Notes: generated by a model not told the origin, from the letters alone. A stretch of 64,000 bases of DNA from Collinsella sp. (GCA_019419585.1 DXZQ01000001.1:1-64000), one strand, 5' to 3'; positions 1 through 8,799 are shown, counted from the stretch's first letter. Program-made: numbers and translations.

Positions 1-17
1 GTAGCGGGTGGTTCAAA

Positions 18-38
18 GCTGGCCGCTGCGCGGCCAGC
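18..38. other. GC-rich hairpin at the left edge
   Basis: GCTGGCCG and CGGCCAGC form a perfect 8-bp stem around a 5-nt loop. No T-tract follows on either strand, so it may be a terminator remnant or an RNA structure belonging to a gene beyond the edge. Confidence 0.4.
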
Positions 39-56
39 AGACTAAAGTCTTGAAAA

Positions 57-95
57 GAAAAAGCCCTGTCGCGAGTCTGCGGCAGAGCTTTTGGA
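57..95 (-). terminator. Rho-independent terminator after lacF
   Basis: On the minus strand GCTCTGCCGC pairs with GCGACAGGGC (two G-U pairs) and is followed by a run of T. It lies just downstream of the EIIA stop codon. Confidence 0.6.
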
Positions 96-119
96 AGGGG
101 ACTTGGTTGTGCGGACTCG

Positions 120-458
120 TTAGGCGAGCTTGGCCTCGAGCTCGGCGATGCGCTTGTAGGCATCGATGGTAAAGCGGGTCTGCTTCTCCAGGATCATAGT
201 GGTCATGAGAGTGTCCTGAGCGTGAGCCATGATGAAGGTCATCTCCATCTCGCCACCGCCGGCCTCCTGCGAAAGCAGCTTGGTCTGCGTGTCGTGGGCA
301 CCGATGAGCGCATCGCTGGCATCCTTGTGCAGCTGCTCGGCCTTCTCAAAATCACCCTCGCGAGCAGCATCGAGCGCTGCAAGCAGATCGGTCTGGGCGT
401 CACCTGCGTATGCGACGATCTCGAATCCAACCATCGAGATTTCTTCTTTGGTTGCCAT
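120..458 (-). CDS. lacF: PTS lactose-type EIIA component (LacF-like)
   Basis: 112-residue cytoplasmic phosphocarrier of the lactose/cellobiose PTS family, passing phosphate from HPr to the EIIB domain. The GFEIVAYAGDA motif near the N-terminus and MAHAQDTLMTT near residue 80, which carries the phosphorylatable His, closely resemble streptococcal LacF. The start is preceded by AAAGGA seven bases upstream. It is monocistronic, with a terminator behind it. The two LacE-type permeases downstream are IICB fusions lacking IIA, so this protein probably serves both (inference). A tandem ACCGTTCAC-type box lies about 125 bp upstream of its start codon. Confidence 0.9.
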   Translation of the reverse strand: MATKEEISMVGFEIVAYAGDAQTDLLAALDAAREGDFEKAEQLHKDASDALIGAHDTQTKLLSQEAGGGEMEMTFIMAHAQDTLMTTMILEKQTRFTIDAYKRIAELEAKLA

Positions 459-582
459 ATTGCGTTCCTTTCACATATGAACCAATGGAGAGCATCGCGT
501 CCGGGCATACGCGCTGCGTTCTGTATGGCAGAAACATTAACATTCAAACAAAAAAGAACAACGCAAAACATAATTTCAAGCT

Positions 583-612
583 ATGAACGGTCAATTTTCA
601 CCCGTGAACGGT
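583..612 (-). promoter_or_regulatory. Tandem ACCGTTCAC boxes upstream of lacF (LytTR-like site)
   Basis: On the minus strand ACCGTTCAC (604-612) is followed exactly 21 bp later by ACCGTTCAT (583-591). A 9-bp direct repeat with a 12-bp spacer is the architecture of LytTR-domain binding sites. It has the same orientation as lacF. Confidence 0.55.
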
Positions 613-672
613 TTCCAAACCATTTCAAACAATATCAAACATGATTAACGGAAACCCAAACAGGACCGCGCC

Positions 673-1677
673 CTAGCGCAAATCGCGCACCGTATCGCCC
701 TCTACGAGCACGCCGGGGATCAGCATGTGCTCCACGCCAGACGCACCCCCCTCGGCACCGGCGATCTTATCGACTGCCCACATGCCGACACGCCTGTTGT
801 CAAAGCGCACGGTGGTCAGGCGACGGTCGGGCACGATATCGCCCAGGCTGTCATCAACACCCACCACGCTCACGTCCTCGGGCACACGCCTTCCGCGCGA
901 CTCGAGCCCGCGAATGCAGCCGTAGGCCATGGCGTCGTTGGAGGCATAGATGGCAGTACAGGTCGGATCGTCCGCCAGAGCCTGGCCTGCGGCATATCCG
1001 CTCTGCGCCGTCCAATCGCCACGGATGAGTCGCGGCAGCTCAATACCATGTGCGCGCAATGTCTCGCGCCAGCCTTCCTCGCGCTGCATGCCCGAAAGCG
1101 AGCGCTCGGGGCACGAGATAAAGTGCACGGTCTTGTGCCCCTGCTCCAGCAAATACTCGACCACCTGGCGCGAGCAATCGAACTGGTCGTTATCGACCGT
1201 TGAACAAAGCGGGTGCTCCAACATCGTAACGAGCACTGTCTGCATGCCGGGCAGTGGCTCGAAGGTGCCAAAGTCCGCCGGCATGCGATTCATGATCACG
1301 ACCATGCCATCCACCGGCAGTGCGCTCATGCGCGACGATGCGCTCTCGAGGGTATACGGATGCCCATCTACTTTCGTGAGGGTAATGGCGTAGCCGTGCT
1401 TATCGGCGGCGGCAGCAAAGCCCTCCATACGGTCGAGGTTGCCGGTACCGGTAATGTTGAACATGGCGACGCCGACGGTCTTAAACCTGCCGCGGCGCAG
1501 CGATCGACCGGCAAAATTGGGGCGATACCCCAGCTCGCGCATGGCGGCACGCACGCGCTCCTTGGTCTCGGGGCGCACGCTGGGCGAATCGTGCACCGTA
1601 CGCGAGACTGTCTGCTCCGAGACGCCCGCGAGACGCGCCACGTCCTTAACGGAAACCGATTTTTTAACAGCGGCCAT
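673..1677 (-). CDS. LacI-family transcriptional repressor, cassette A
   Basis: 334 residues. The N-terminal LacI helix-turn-helix (VKDVARLAGVSEQTVSRTVH, about residues 9-28) is followed by the hinge (RPNFAGRSLRRGR) and a periplasmic-binding-protein-like sugar domain. The recognition-helix residues are EQ in SEQTVSR. It is divergent from the lacE/lacG pair at 2034-5315, and two TGGCAACGTTAACA-type operators lie in the shared intergenic region, so it most likely represses that pair and itself. The inducer is probably a phosphorylated galactoside (inference). The RBS is weak (AAAGA). Confidence 0.88.
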   Translation of the reverse strand: MAAVKKSVSVKDVARLAGVSEQTVSRTVHDSPSVRPETKERVRAAMRELGYRPNFAGRSLRRGRFKTVGVAMFNITGTGNLDRMEGFAAAADKHGYAITLTKVDGHPYTLESASSRMSALPVDGMVVIMNRMPADFGTFEPLPGMQTVLVTMLEHPLCSTVDNDQFDCSRQVVEYLLEQGHKTVHFISCPERSLSGMQREEGWRETLRAHGIELPRLIRGDWTAQSGYAAGQALADDPTCTAIYASNDAMAYGCIRGLESRGRRVPEDVSVVGVDDSLGDIVPDRRLTTVRFDNRRVGMWAVDKIAGAEGGASGVEHMLIPGVLVEGDTVRDLR

Positions 1678-1768
1678 AGGTCGATCTTTCTATGTCAACG
1701 ATGCCATTAGTGGCATCCTGCGCAGTCAAATGAAACGTCTTCAAGTATATCCAACGCCTTCCCCACCA

Positions 1769-1822
1769 TACGCTCACCACCCAAAACCTACCGTTCACCG
1801 ACATTTTTGCTTCCCCGAACGG
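1769..1822 (+). promoter_or_regulatory. LytTR-like box pair plus an inverted half-site
   Basis: TACGCTCAC (1769-1777, weak match) and ACCGTTCAC (1790-1798) are 21 bp apart on the plus strand. GCCGTTCGG sits on the opposite strand at 1814-1822. They lie upstream of the LacI operators of cassette A. Confidence 0.45.
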
Positions 1823-1837
1823 CTTTTGTCGACCAAA

Positions 1838-1851
1838 TGTTAACGTTGCCA
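1838..1851. promoter_or_regulatory. LacI-type operator O1, cassette A
   Basis: TGTTAACGTTGCCA is an imperfect palindrome around the central CG typical of LacI-family sites. Its reverse complement matches O2 at 13 of 14 positions. Confidence 0.6.
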
Positions 1852-1956
1852 TTGTGCAAACATAGAGCCACCGGGCGGCTCAATCGTTTACGCGCAAGGA
1901 ATCGACGGTCCACAGGCACAGGGACCACCGGTTCGCTTCTTTTTTGTGTCACAAAA

Positions 1957-1970
1957 TGGCAACGTCAACA
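1957..1970. promoter_or_regulatory. LacI-type operator O2, cassette A
   Basis: TGGCAACGTCAACA is the second copy of the cassette A operator. Its centre is about 119 bp from O1, which would allow looping by a tetrameric repressor. Confidence 0.6.
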
Positions 1971-2033
1971 TTTTGGCAACCGAAAGTCAAAAGCTACCAT
2001 CGTTGCTAACCCACCGACTCTTAGGAGCATTGC

Positions 2034-3809
2034 ATGGAGCAACTCATCGCCATCATCGAAAAGGGCCAGCCCTTTTTCAACGCGATCGCCCGCAACAAGT
2101 ACCTCAAGGCGATCCGCGACGGCTTTATCTCCGTCATCCCCATCATCATCTTCTCGTCCATCTTCTGCCTGGTAGCCTCGGTCCCCAACATCTGGGGTTT
2201 CTACTGGCCCGATGACATCAACAATGCCCTGTGGAAGTGCTACAACTACTCCATGGGCATCCTGGCCATCGCCTGCGCCGCCACCACCGCCAAGCACTTC
2301 GCCGACGCCCAGAACCGCGATCTGCCCAAGAATAACCAGATCAACTTTATCTCGTGCATGTGCGCGGCCATCATCGGCTTCTTGCTCCTTTCGAGCGACA
2401 CGATCGCCACGGACGCCGCCAGTGGCTTCAACACCACCTACCTTGGTTCCAAGGGCCTGTTGACCGCCTTCATCGCTGCGTTTGTGACCGGCATCATCTA
2501 CAAGTTCTTTATCAAGCGTAACATCACCGTCAAGATGCCCGAGCAGGTTCCGCCCAACATCTCGCAGACCTTTAAGGACATCATCCCCTTCTCCGTCTGC
2601 ATCACCGTCTTTTGGGTCTTCGACATCGTCTTCCGCGCTGCCTTTGGCTTCTGCTTTGCCCAGGGTGTCATCCAGGTGTTCCAGCCCCTGTTCACCGCTG
2701 CCGACGGCTACATCGGCCTTGCTGTGATCTACGGCGCCATGAGCCTGTTCTGGTTCGTCGGCGTCCACGGCCCCTCGATCGTCGAGCCCGCCATCGCCGC
2801 CGCCCTCGTTGCCAACATGACCGACAACCTGGCTGCGTTCCAGGCCGGCCAGCACGCTTCCGCTGTCTTGACCCAGGGTGCCCAGCACTTCGTCGTCTGC
2901 ATGGGCGGCACCGGCGCCACGCTCGTCCTGGTCTTTATGTTCTGCTTCCTGGCCAAGTCCCAGGAGATGCGCGCCGTCGGTAAGGCCGCCATCGTCCCCG
3001 TGTGCTTTGCCGTTAACGAGCCGCTGCTGTTCGCCGCACCTATCGTGCTCAATCCCGTCTTCTTTGTCCCGTTTGTCTTTGCCCCGATCGCCAACATCTG
3101 GATCCTCAAGATCTTTATCGACTTCTTGGGCATGAACGGCTTTATGTACACCCTGCCTTGGACCGTCCCCGGCCCCATCGGCACCATCATGGGCCTGGGC
3201 TTCCAGCCGCTCGCCTTTGTGATGCTCGCCCTTATCCTGGTCGTCGACTTCGTTCTGTACTATCCGTTCTTCCGTGCCTATGACGCCCAGAAGTGCGCCG
3301 AGGAGGCCGAGATTTCCGAGGAGGAGCTCGCCGCCAAGAACGCCGAGAAGGCCGCTAAGCTCAACGATGCCTTCCAGGGCAAGGCTGACGCCAAGAGCGT
3401 TGCCGCCGGCGCTGCTGCCGAGGCCGTGAAGGCCGACTCCCCCGCCGCTTCTGCAGCATCCGCTGCCGAGGCAACGACCGCCAGCGACCTCAACGGCAAG
3501 CGCGTGCTCGTGCTCTGCCAGGGCGGCGGAACCTCGGGCCTGCTCGCCAACGCGCTGGCCAAGGCTGCCAAGGAGCGCGGCATCAATCTTGAAACCGCTG
3601 CTGAGGCCTATGGCAACCACGTTGACATGCTCCCCGACTTTGACCTGGTCGTCCTGGCCCCGCAGGCCGCCAGCTACCTGGCCGACCTGCAGAAGGACTG
3701 CGAGCGCGTGGGCAACAAGTGCGTCGCCTGCCGTGGTAAGCAGTACATCGAGCTCTCCCAGAACGGCGATAAGTCTCTCGCCTTCGTAAGCGAGCAACTT
3801 TCGAAGTAA
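2034..3809 (+). CDS. lacE: PTS lactose-type EIICB permease, cassette A
   Basis: 591 residues. The N-terminal EIIC domain (about 1-430, many hydrophobic segments, GVHGPSIVEPAI signature) imports and phosphorylates a beta-galactoside. A low-complexity Ala/Lys/Glu linker leads to a C-terminal EIIB domain whose active cysteine is in VLCQGGGTSG (residue 495). Length, domain order and N-terminus (EKGQPFFNAIARNKYLKAIRDGF) match firmicute LacE closely. The start has a clear AGGAG. It lies 66 bp before lacG, with a hairpin between them. It lacks an EIIA domain, so LacF is needed in trans. Confidence 0.93.
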   Translation: MEQLIAIIEKGQPFFNAIARNKYLKAIRDGFISVIPIIIFSSIFCLVASVPNIWGFYWPDDINNALWKCYNYSMGILAIACAATTAKHFADAQNRDLPKNNQINFISCMCAAIIGFLLLSSDTIATDAASGFNTTYLGSKGLLTAFIAAFVTGIIYKFFIKRNITVKMPEQVPPNISQTFKDIIPFSVCITVFWVFDIVFRAAFGFCFAQGVIQVFQPLFTAADGYIGLAVIYGAMSLFWFVGVHGPSIVEPAIAAALVANMTDNLAAFQAGQHASAVLTQGAQHFVVCMGGTGATLVLVFMFCFLAKSQEMRAVGKAAIVPVCFAVNEPLLFAAPIVLNPVFFVPFVFAPIANIWILKIFIDFLGMNGFMYTLPWTVPGPIGTIMGLGFQPLAFVMLALILVVDFVLYYPFFRAYDAQKCAEEAEISEEELAAKNAEKAAKLNDAFQGKADAKSVAAGAAAEAVKADSPAASAASAAEATTASDLNGKRVLVLCQGGGTSGLLANALAKAAKERGINLETAAEAYGNHVDMLPDFDLVVLAPQAASYLADLQKDCERVGNKCVACRGKQYIELSQNGDKSLAFVSEQLSK

Positions 3810-3820
3810 GTAACGCCCAA

Positions 3821-3850
3821 GGCCAGCCGACCATCCAAGACCGGCTGGCC
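3821..3850 (+). other. Intercistronic hairpin between lacE-A and lacG-A
   Basis: GGCCAGCCG pairs with CGGCTGGCC around a 12-nt loop and no T-tract follows. It may stabilise the 3' end of lacE mRNA or set the lacE:lacG ratio. Cassette B has a hairpin of unrelated sequence at the same position. Confidence 0.55.
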
Positions 3851-3875
3851 CTTCGATTTAGACGATTGGATCATC

Positions 3876-5315
3876 ATGTCCGTTAACCCTGCTAGCGTCA
3901 CCAACCCGCCTGCGCAGTTTCCCGAGGACTTTGTCTTTGGCGGTGCTACCGCTGCCTACCAGGTAGAGGGTGAGACCCGCACTCACGGTAAGGGCAAGGT
4001 TGCCTGGGACGACTTCCTGGAGGCCCAGGGGCGCTTTTCCCCCGATCCCGCTTCGGACTTCTACAACCAGTACCCCGTCGACTTGGAGCTGTGCGAGGAG
4101 TTCGGTATCAACGGCATCCGCCTCTCCATCGCCTGGAGCCGCATCTTCCCCAACGGTACCGGCGAAATCAACCCCGAGGGTGTCCAGTTCTACCACGATC
4201 TCTTCGCCGAGTGCCACAAGCACCATGTTGAGCCGTTTGTCACGCTGCATCACTTTGACACGCCGCTGCCCCTCTTTGAGAAGGGCGATTTCCTCAACCG
4301 CGAGACCATCGACGCCTTTGTGGACTTTGCCACCTTCTGCTTTAAGGAGTACGCCGACCAGGTGACCTACTGGTTCACCTTTAACGAGATCTGGGCCGAC
4401 GCCTCCAACACCTACATCGAGGGCACCTTCCCCGGTGGCGTCAAAGCTCATCTGGCCGAGGCCTTCCAGTGCGAGCACAACATGATGCTCGCCCACGCCA
4501 AGGCCGTGCTGGCTTTCCACAACGGCGGTTTTAAGGGTAAAATCGGCGTCATCCAGTCGCTGGAGTTCAAGTATCCGCTCAACGAGAACGACCCCGCCGA
4601 CATCAAGGCCGCCAACAACGAGCACGTGCTGCAGAACCAGTTCTTGCTCGACGCCACCTTCCGCGGCGACTACGCGCTCGACACCCTCGAGTGCGCCAAC
4701 CGCTTGGCGGCCATCTCGGGCGGCACCATCGAGATCCTGGACGAGGATCTCGAGATCATGCGCGAGGCCGCGCTCTACAACGACTACCTGGGCGTTAACA
4801 ACTACCAGTGCCGCTTCTTGAAGGCTTATGACGGCGAGAACGACCTGCACCACAACGGTACGGGCGAGAAGGGCACCGGCCGCTGGCGCGTTAAGGGCAT
4901 TGGCGAGCATGTGAACAAGCCTGGCATCCCCACCACCGACTGGGACTGGATCATCTATCCCGAGGGCCTGTTCGATCTGCTCGTCTACATTAAGCAGCGC
5001 TACCCCAACTACAAGCAAATCTTCATCACCGAGAACGGCATGGGCTACAAGGACCCCTACAAGGACGGTTTTGTGGACGACCAGCCGCGCATCGACTACA
5101 TCGAGCAGCACCTGCGCTGGTTGCTCAAAGCCATGGAGGTGGGCGTCAACGTGGGTGGCTACTTCCTGTGGAGCCTGCAGGATCAGTTCTCCTGGACCAA
5201 TGGTTACAACAAGCGTTACGGCTTCTTCTACGTTGACTTTGAAACCCAGAAGCGCACGCCCAAGGCAAGCGCCTACTGGTATAAGCACGTGGCGCAGACC
5301 CGTCGTCTGGACTAG
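3876..5315 (+). CDS. lacG: GH1 6-phospho-beta-galactosidase, cassette A
   Basis: 479-residue glycoside hydrolase family 1 enzyme that would cleave the phosphorylated disaccharide delivered by LacE. The acid/base Glu is in TFNEI (E171) and the nucleophile in ITENGMG (E386). The C-terminal FSWTNGYNKRYGFFYVDFE carries the Ser/Lys/Tyr phosphate-binding set plus the tryptophan that in LacG favours galactoside 6-phosphates over glucosides. That makes 6-phospho-beta-galactosidase likelier than 6-phospho-beta-glucosidase, but specificity is inferred. A GC-rich terminator follows. Confidence 0.9.
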   Translation: MSVNPASVTNPPAQFPEDFVFGGATAAYQVEGETRTHGKGKVAWDDFLEAQGRFSPDPASDFYNQYPVDLELCEEFGINGIRLSIAWSRIFPNGTGEINPEGVQFYHDLFAECHKHHVEPFVTLHHFDTPLPLFEKGDFLNRETIDAFVDFATFCFKEYADQVTYWFTFNEIWADASNTYIEGTFPGGVKAHLAEAFQCEHNMMLAHAKAVLAFHNGGFKGKIGVIQSLEFKYPLNENDPADIKAANNEHVLQNQFLLDATFRGDYALDTLECANRLAAISGGTIEILDEDLEIMREAALYNDYLGVNNYQCRFLKAYDGENDLHHNGTGEKGTGRWRVKGIGEHVNKPGIPTTDWDWIIYPEGLFDLLVYIKQRYPNYKQIFITENGMGYKDPYKDGFVDDQPRIDYIEQHLRWLLKAMEVGVNVGGYFLWSLQDQFSWTNGYNKRYGFFYVDFETQKRTPKASAYWYKHVAQTRRLD

Positions 5316-5360
5316 CGGCTTGCGGGGTTGTCTGCCCACATAACCTGTCCCCATTTCTCA

Positions 5361-5404
5361 GCCGGGGGCGGCACGTCACACGACGCGCCGCCCCCGGCCT
5401 TTTT
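5361..5404 (+). terminator. Terminator of lac cassette A
   Basis: GCCGGGGGCGGC pairs with GCCGCCCCCGGC and is followed by CTTTTT. Confidence 0.8.
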
Positions 5405-5420
5405 GTGCAGGTCGGAAGCC

Positions 5421-5485
5421 GTTTGTCTCAATCTGTAACATCTAGCCGAGTTTTTTGGTCCTAGCTGTTACAGATCGAGACAAAC
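5421..5485. repeat. TGTAACA palindrome unit 1
   Basis: A 65-bp palindrome with 25-nt arms (23 of 25 pair) running from GTTTGTCTC to GAGACAAAC, each containing CTGTAACA/TGTTACAG. First of three tandem units spaced about 82 bp apart between convergent lacG-A and lacI-B. Confidence 0.8.
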
Positions 5486-5502
5486 AGAACGCCCGAGCAG
5501 AA

Positions 5503-5565
5503 ATATCTCAATCTGTAACATCTAGCTGGTTATTTCACCCTTAACTGTTACAGATCGAGACAAAT
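5503..5565. repeat. TGTAACA palindrome unit 2
   Basis: Second unit, starting 82 bp after unit 1. CTCAATCTGTAACA pairs with TGTTACAGATCGAG; the loop differs from unit 1. Confidence 0.75.
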
Positions 5566-5583
5566 GGAATAGGCGGGGCAGAA

Positions 5584-5646
5584 TTGTCTAAATCCGTAAC
5601 ACTAAAACCGGTTTTGGACGTCTGGTTGTTACAGATTGAGATGAAC
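5584..5646. repeat. TGTAACA palindrome unit 3
   Basis: Third, more diverged unit (CCGTAACA against TGTTACAG), ending about 14 bp before the stop codon of lacI-B. Confidence 0.7.
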
Positions 5647-5659
5647 GAGCCGAGCACGT

Positions 5660-6661
5660 CTACGCCCGCAGGTCTTTTACGCTGGAACGCTCGACCAACA
5701 CGCCCGAGACGAGCGTACGGCTTCTGGAGCTCGGGGCTTCCAGACCTGCGACGACCTCGTTAAGCGCACGGATGCCCAGCTCGCGGTGGCGAAACTTCAC
5801 CGACGTCAGAATCGAGTTGGGAATCGTCTTGTAGAGCTCATCGTCGAAGCCGATCACGGACACGTCGTCGGGCACACTGAGCCCTTTGTCACGTAGAGCC
5901 ATCATCACGCCGTTTGCCATGCAGTCGTTAGCAGCGAGGACCGCCGTGCAATCGGGCTTATCGGCAAGCACAAGGCCCGCGGCATAGCCACTATCCGCAT
6001 TCCAATCGCCTTGCAGAGGCTCGGGCGGCTCAATGCCACGTGCCTCGAGTGCCGCACGCCAACCTTTCATACGGCACTGGCTCGACAGCGACTCTTTCTT
6101 ACCAGAGACGAAGTACACGTTCTTGTGCCCGCGATTTAAGAAGCACTCGCACGCCATGCGCGCGCCGCCCTCTTGGTCGTCACTGACGGTTGAGCAGGTA
6201 GGATGTTCCATCGGCGTGATAATCACCGTCTTGAGGTCCTTCGGTGCCTCAAAGGTATCAAAGTCATCGACCATCTGGCGCAGGTTGAAGATCATGCCAT
6301 CAACAGGCAGCTGCGACATCCTGCGCGCCGCTTCGGCAAGGGTCATCTTCTCCCCCGCGCGCTTCTTAATCATCGTGAGCGCAAAGCCGCGTTCTTCGGC
6401 GGCATCGGCGATACCGTCAATCATGTCCACGGCGCCGCCCGACAAGTGGAACATCACCACGCCGATGCACCCGTAACGGCCCAACTTGAGTGAACGCGCG
6501 GCAAAGTTGGCTCGAAACCCGAGCGCCTCCATTGCCGAATGGACCTTATCGCGTGTCGACTCTCGCACGCTATCGGGCTCGTTGATCACGCGCGACACCG
6601 TCTTGAGAGAAACGCCCGCGGCAACTGCCACATCATTCATTGAGACATTTTTCTTGTCCAT
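5660..6661 (-). CDS. LacI-family transcriptional repressor, cassette B
   Basis: Paralog of the cassette A repressor. The frame is open upstream to 6739, but the start at 6661 (MDKKNVSMNDVAVAAGVS) fits the family and has GGAG upstream at a rather long spacing, giving 333 residues. HTH SLKTVSR differs from cassette A (SEQTVSR) at the two specificity positions. A sugar-binding domain follows. It is divergent from lacE-B, with a perfect ATGACAACGTTGTCAT palindrome between them. Confidence 0.87.
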   Translation of the reverse strand: MDKKNVSMNDVAVAAGVSLKTVSRVINEPDSVRESTRDKVHSAMEALGFRANFAARSLKLGRYGCIGVVMFHLSGGAVDMIDGIADAAEERGFALTMIKKRAGEKMTLAEAARRMSQLPVDGMIFNLRQMVDDFDTFEAPKDLKTVIITPMEHPTCSTVSDDQEGGARMACECFLNRGHKNVYFVSGKKESLSSQCRMKGWRAALEARGIEPPEPLQGDWNADSGYAAGLVLADKPDCTAVLAANDCMANGVMMALRDKGLSVPDDVSVIGFDDELYKTIPNSILTSVKFRHRELGIRALNEVVAGLEAPSSRSRTLVSGVLVERSSVKDLRA

Positions 6662-6743
6662 CGTTGCCACTACTTCTCCAGTCGGTTTTACATCGCTTGT
6701 TTTTTGCGTTCTAGCATACACTACCTGCCCGACTGACAAATCA

Positions 6744-6773
6744 GCCGTTTATCGGACAATATCGACCGTTCAC
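6744..6773 (+). promoter_or_regulatory. Tandem LytTR-like boxes, cassette B
   Basis: GCCGTTTAT (6744-6752) and ACCGTTCAC (6765-6773) are 21 bp apart and point toward lacE-B. Confidence 0.55.
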
Positions 6774-6802
6774 CCGTAAATCCTTGTTGCTCTTCCAAAA
6801 AT

Positions 6803-6816
6803 GTCTTACGTTGTCA
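6803..6816. promoter_or_regulatory. Partial LacI-type operator, cassette B
   Basis: GTCTTACGTTGTCA keeps one good half-site (TGACAACG on the minus strand). Its centre is about 23 bp from the perfect operator. Confidence 0.45.
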
Positions 6817-6824
6817 TTAACGAA

Positions 6825-6840
6825 ATGACAACGTTGTCAT
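6825..6840. promoter_or_regulatory. LacI-type operator, cassette B
   Basis: Perfect 16-bp palindrome ATGACAACGTTGTCAT, extendable by AA/TT. Cassette A operators have TGGC where this has TGAC, in line with the changed recognition helix of the repressor. Confidence 0.75.
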
Positions 6841-6945
6841 TTCGCAATGCCTTCCTTAAGCAGGAAGGTTTCCGGGCAGTCCTGACCATCCATCGACGAC
6901 CAGTTCCATCCACATGCGTCGCGCATTAAGTAGCAAAGGAGCTCT

Positions 6946-8724
6946 ATGGACGCCATCGTAAAGATGCTCGAAAAGCATCAACCGTTCTTTGAGAAGATCT
7001 CGAGGAACGTCTACCTCCAGGCCATTAAGGACGGATTCCTTGGGTGCATGCCCATCGTCCTCACCTCTTCGATCTTCCTGCTGATCGCCACCCTTCCCGG
7101 CGTAGTCGGCATCACGCTGCCCCAGCCGCTTATCGACTGGTGCAACAAGCTGTACAACTTCACCATGGGCGTTATGGGCATCATGGTTGCTGGCACCACT
7201 GCCAAGAACTTCACGGCTTCCATGAACCGTCGCATGCCCGCCGGCAAAGTGCTCAACGACGGTTCCACCATGGTGGCCGCCCAGTGCAGCATGCTGCTGC
7301 TCGCCGTTACGCAGTTCACCACCAAGTTCAACGGCTCCGAACTTTCGGTCTTCGATTGCACCAGCATGGGCACGCGCGGTCTGTTCTCGGCCTATATCGC
7401 CGCGTTCATCACCGTGTGGGTCTACAAATTCTGCGTCTCGCGCGATCTGACCATTAAGCTGCCCAAGGAGGTCCCGGGCGCCATCGCTCAGAACTTCCGC
7501 GACATTATCCCCTTTGGCGGCGCCGTCATCATCTGCGGCATCATCGATGTCGTCGTGCGCAACCTCATGGGCGTTCCGTTCTCCGAGCTGCTTATCAAAC
7601 TGCTCTCCCCGCTCTTTACCGCTGCAGAAACCTATCCTGGCCTTATCCTTATCCAGGCAGCCACCGCGTTCTTCTGGTTCATCGGCGTCCACGGCCCCTC
7701 GATCGTCCAGCCGGGCATCGACCCCATCCGTCTTGCCAACCAGGCCGAGAACCTGCAGGTTCTGCTGGCAGGCGGCCACCCCGCCCACTCCCTCACCTTT
7801 AACATGTCGCTCGTGGGTGAGTTCGGCGGCACCGGCGCCACGTTCATCGTGCCGCTTCTGCTGATTCTCTTCATGAAGTCCAAGCAGCTCAAAGCCGTCG
7901 GTAAGGCCTCGATTGTCCCTGTTGCCTTCGCCGTCAACGAACCGCTGCTCTTTGGCGCGCCGATGATCCTTAACCCCTACATGCTCATCCCCTTTGTTGC
8001 CGCCGGCTGCGTCAACGTGAGTGTTGCCAAGTTCTTTATCGACAATGTGGGTATGAACGGCTTCTCCTTCGTGGTGCCTTGGGCTACCCCTGCCCCCATC
8101 GGCATCTTCATCACCACGAACTTCCAGCTTATCGCCCTGGTATTTGTCGCGATCATCATCTTGCTGGACGCCATCATCTACCTGCCGTTCTTGAAGGCAT
8201 ACGATAAGCTGCTCTGCGACCAGGAGGCCGAGCGCGCCGCCGAGCTGGGACTCGAGTCCGATGGTGCCGCTTCCGTCGCCGCCAACGCCTCTACGCCCGC
8301 TGTCGAGCAGGCCACCGCTTCCGTCGAGACGACCGTTGCCGCCGCCGACAGCAAGCCTGTCGCCGATCAGCCCGAGCCCGCTGCCGATGCATCCGCCAAG
8401 AAGGATGTCGATGGCCTGAAGGTCCTCGTCCTGTGCGCCGGCGCCGGCACCTCTGCCATGCTTGCCAACGCCATCAAGGAAGGTGCCGCACAGACCGGAG
8501 AGAACATCGCTTCCTCCGCAGGCGCCTATGGCCAGCACACTGCCATCATGGATCAGTACGACGTCATCGTGCTCGCTCCGCAGGTTCGTAGCTACTACAA
8601 CGACATGAAGGCCGACACCGATCGTCTGGGCATTAAGCTGCTCGCCCCGCGCGGTAAGGAATATATCGACCTTACTCGCGACCCCGCTGGCGCCATCAAG
8701 TGGCTCCGCGAGAACCTCGACTAG
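6946..8724 (+). CDS. lacE: PTS lactose-type EIICB permease, cassette B
   Basis: 592 residues, same architecture as the cassette A permease. EIIC carries GVHGPSIVQPGI, then an Ala/Val/Glu/Asp-rich linker, then EIIB with the active Cys in VLCAGAGTSA (residue 497). AAAGGAG precedes the ATG. No EIIA gene accompanies this cassette, so it must borrow LacF or another EIIA. It is clearly diverged from its paralog, suggesting a different beta-galactoside or beta-glucoside range (inference). Confidence 0.92.
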   Translation: MDAIVKMLEKHQPFFEKISRNVYLQAIKDGFLGCMPIVLTSSIFLLIATLPGVVGITLPQPLIDWCNKLYNFTMGVMGIMVAGTTAKNFTASMNRRMPAGKVLNDGSTMVAAQCSMLLLAVTQFTTKFNGSELSVFDCTSMGTRGLFSAYIAAFITVWVYKFCVSRDLTIKLPKEVPGAIAQNFRDIIPFGGAVIICGIIDVVVRNLMGVPFSELLIKLLSPLFTAAETYPGLILIQAATAFFWFIGVHGPSIVQPGIDPIRLANQAENLQVLLAGGHPAHSLTFNMSLVGEFGGTGATFIVPLLLILFMKSKQLKAVGKASIVPVAFAVNEPLLFGAPMILNPYMLIPFVAAGCVNVSVAKFFIDNVGMNGFSFVVPWATPAPIGIFITTNFQLIALVFVAIIILLDAIIYLPFLKAYDKLLCDQEAERAAELGLESDGAASVAANASTPAVEQATASVETTVAAADSKPVADQPEPAADASAKKDVDGLKVLVLCAGAGTSAMLANAIKEGAAQTGENIASSAGAYGQHTAIMDQYDVIVLAPQVRSYYNDMKADTDRLGIKLLAPRGKEYIDLTRDPAGAIKWLRENLD

Positions 8725-8738
8725 TTCCTCCCTCTGTT

Positions 8739-8766
8739 GGTGCCCGGATCCCCAGTTCGGGCACCT
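8739..8766 (+). other. Intercistronic hairpin between lacE-B and lacG-B
   Basis: GGTGCCCG pairs with CGGGCACC around an 11-nt loop, without a T-tract. It occupies the same position as the cassette A hairpin. Confidence 0.55.
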
Positions 8767-8799
8767 CTCCCTATTCGTATCCCACAGAAAGGATGACTC

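Larger units (their letters stand above)
1678..2033. other. Divergent regulatory region of lac cassette A
   Basis: 356 bp without a gene between lacI-A (minus) and lacE-A (plus). It holds two LacI-type operators and a LytTR-like tandem box. No clear sigma-70 promoter could be chosen by eye. Confidence 0.6.

Noticed and set aside
222..644. Plus-strand frame over lacF and its upstream region
   Set aside because: It reads antisense through a clear PTS EIIA gene and has no RBS or recognisable domain.
1965..3797. 610-codon minus-strand frame opposite lacE-A
   Set aside because: It is the antisense of a well-supported permease; long antisense frames are common in GC-rich genes. The one at 6856-9756 is the same kind of artefact.
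5421..5646. CRISPR array
   Set aside because: The units are palindromes with different loops, number three, and have no constant short repeat with unique spacers.
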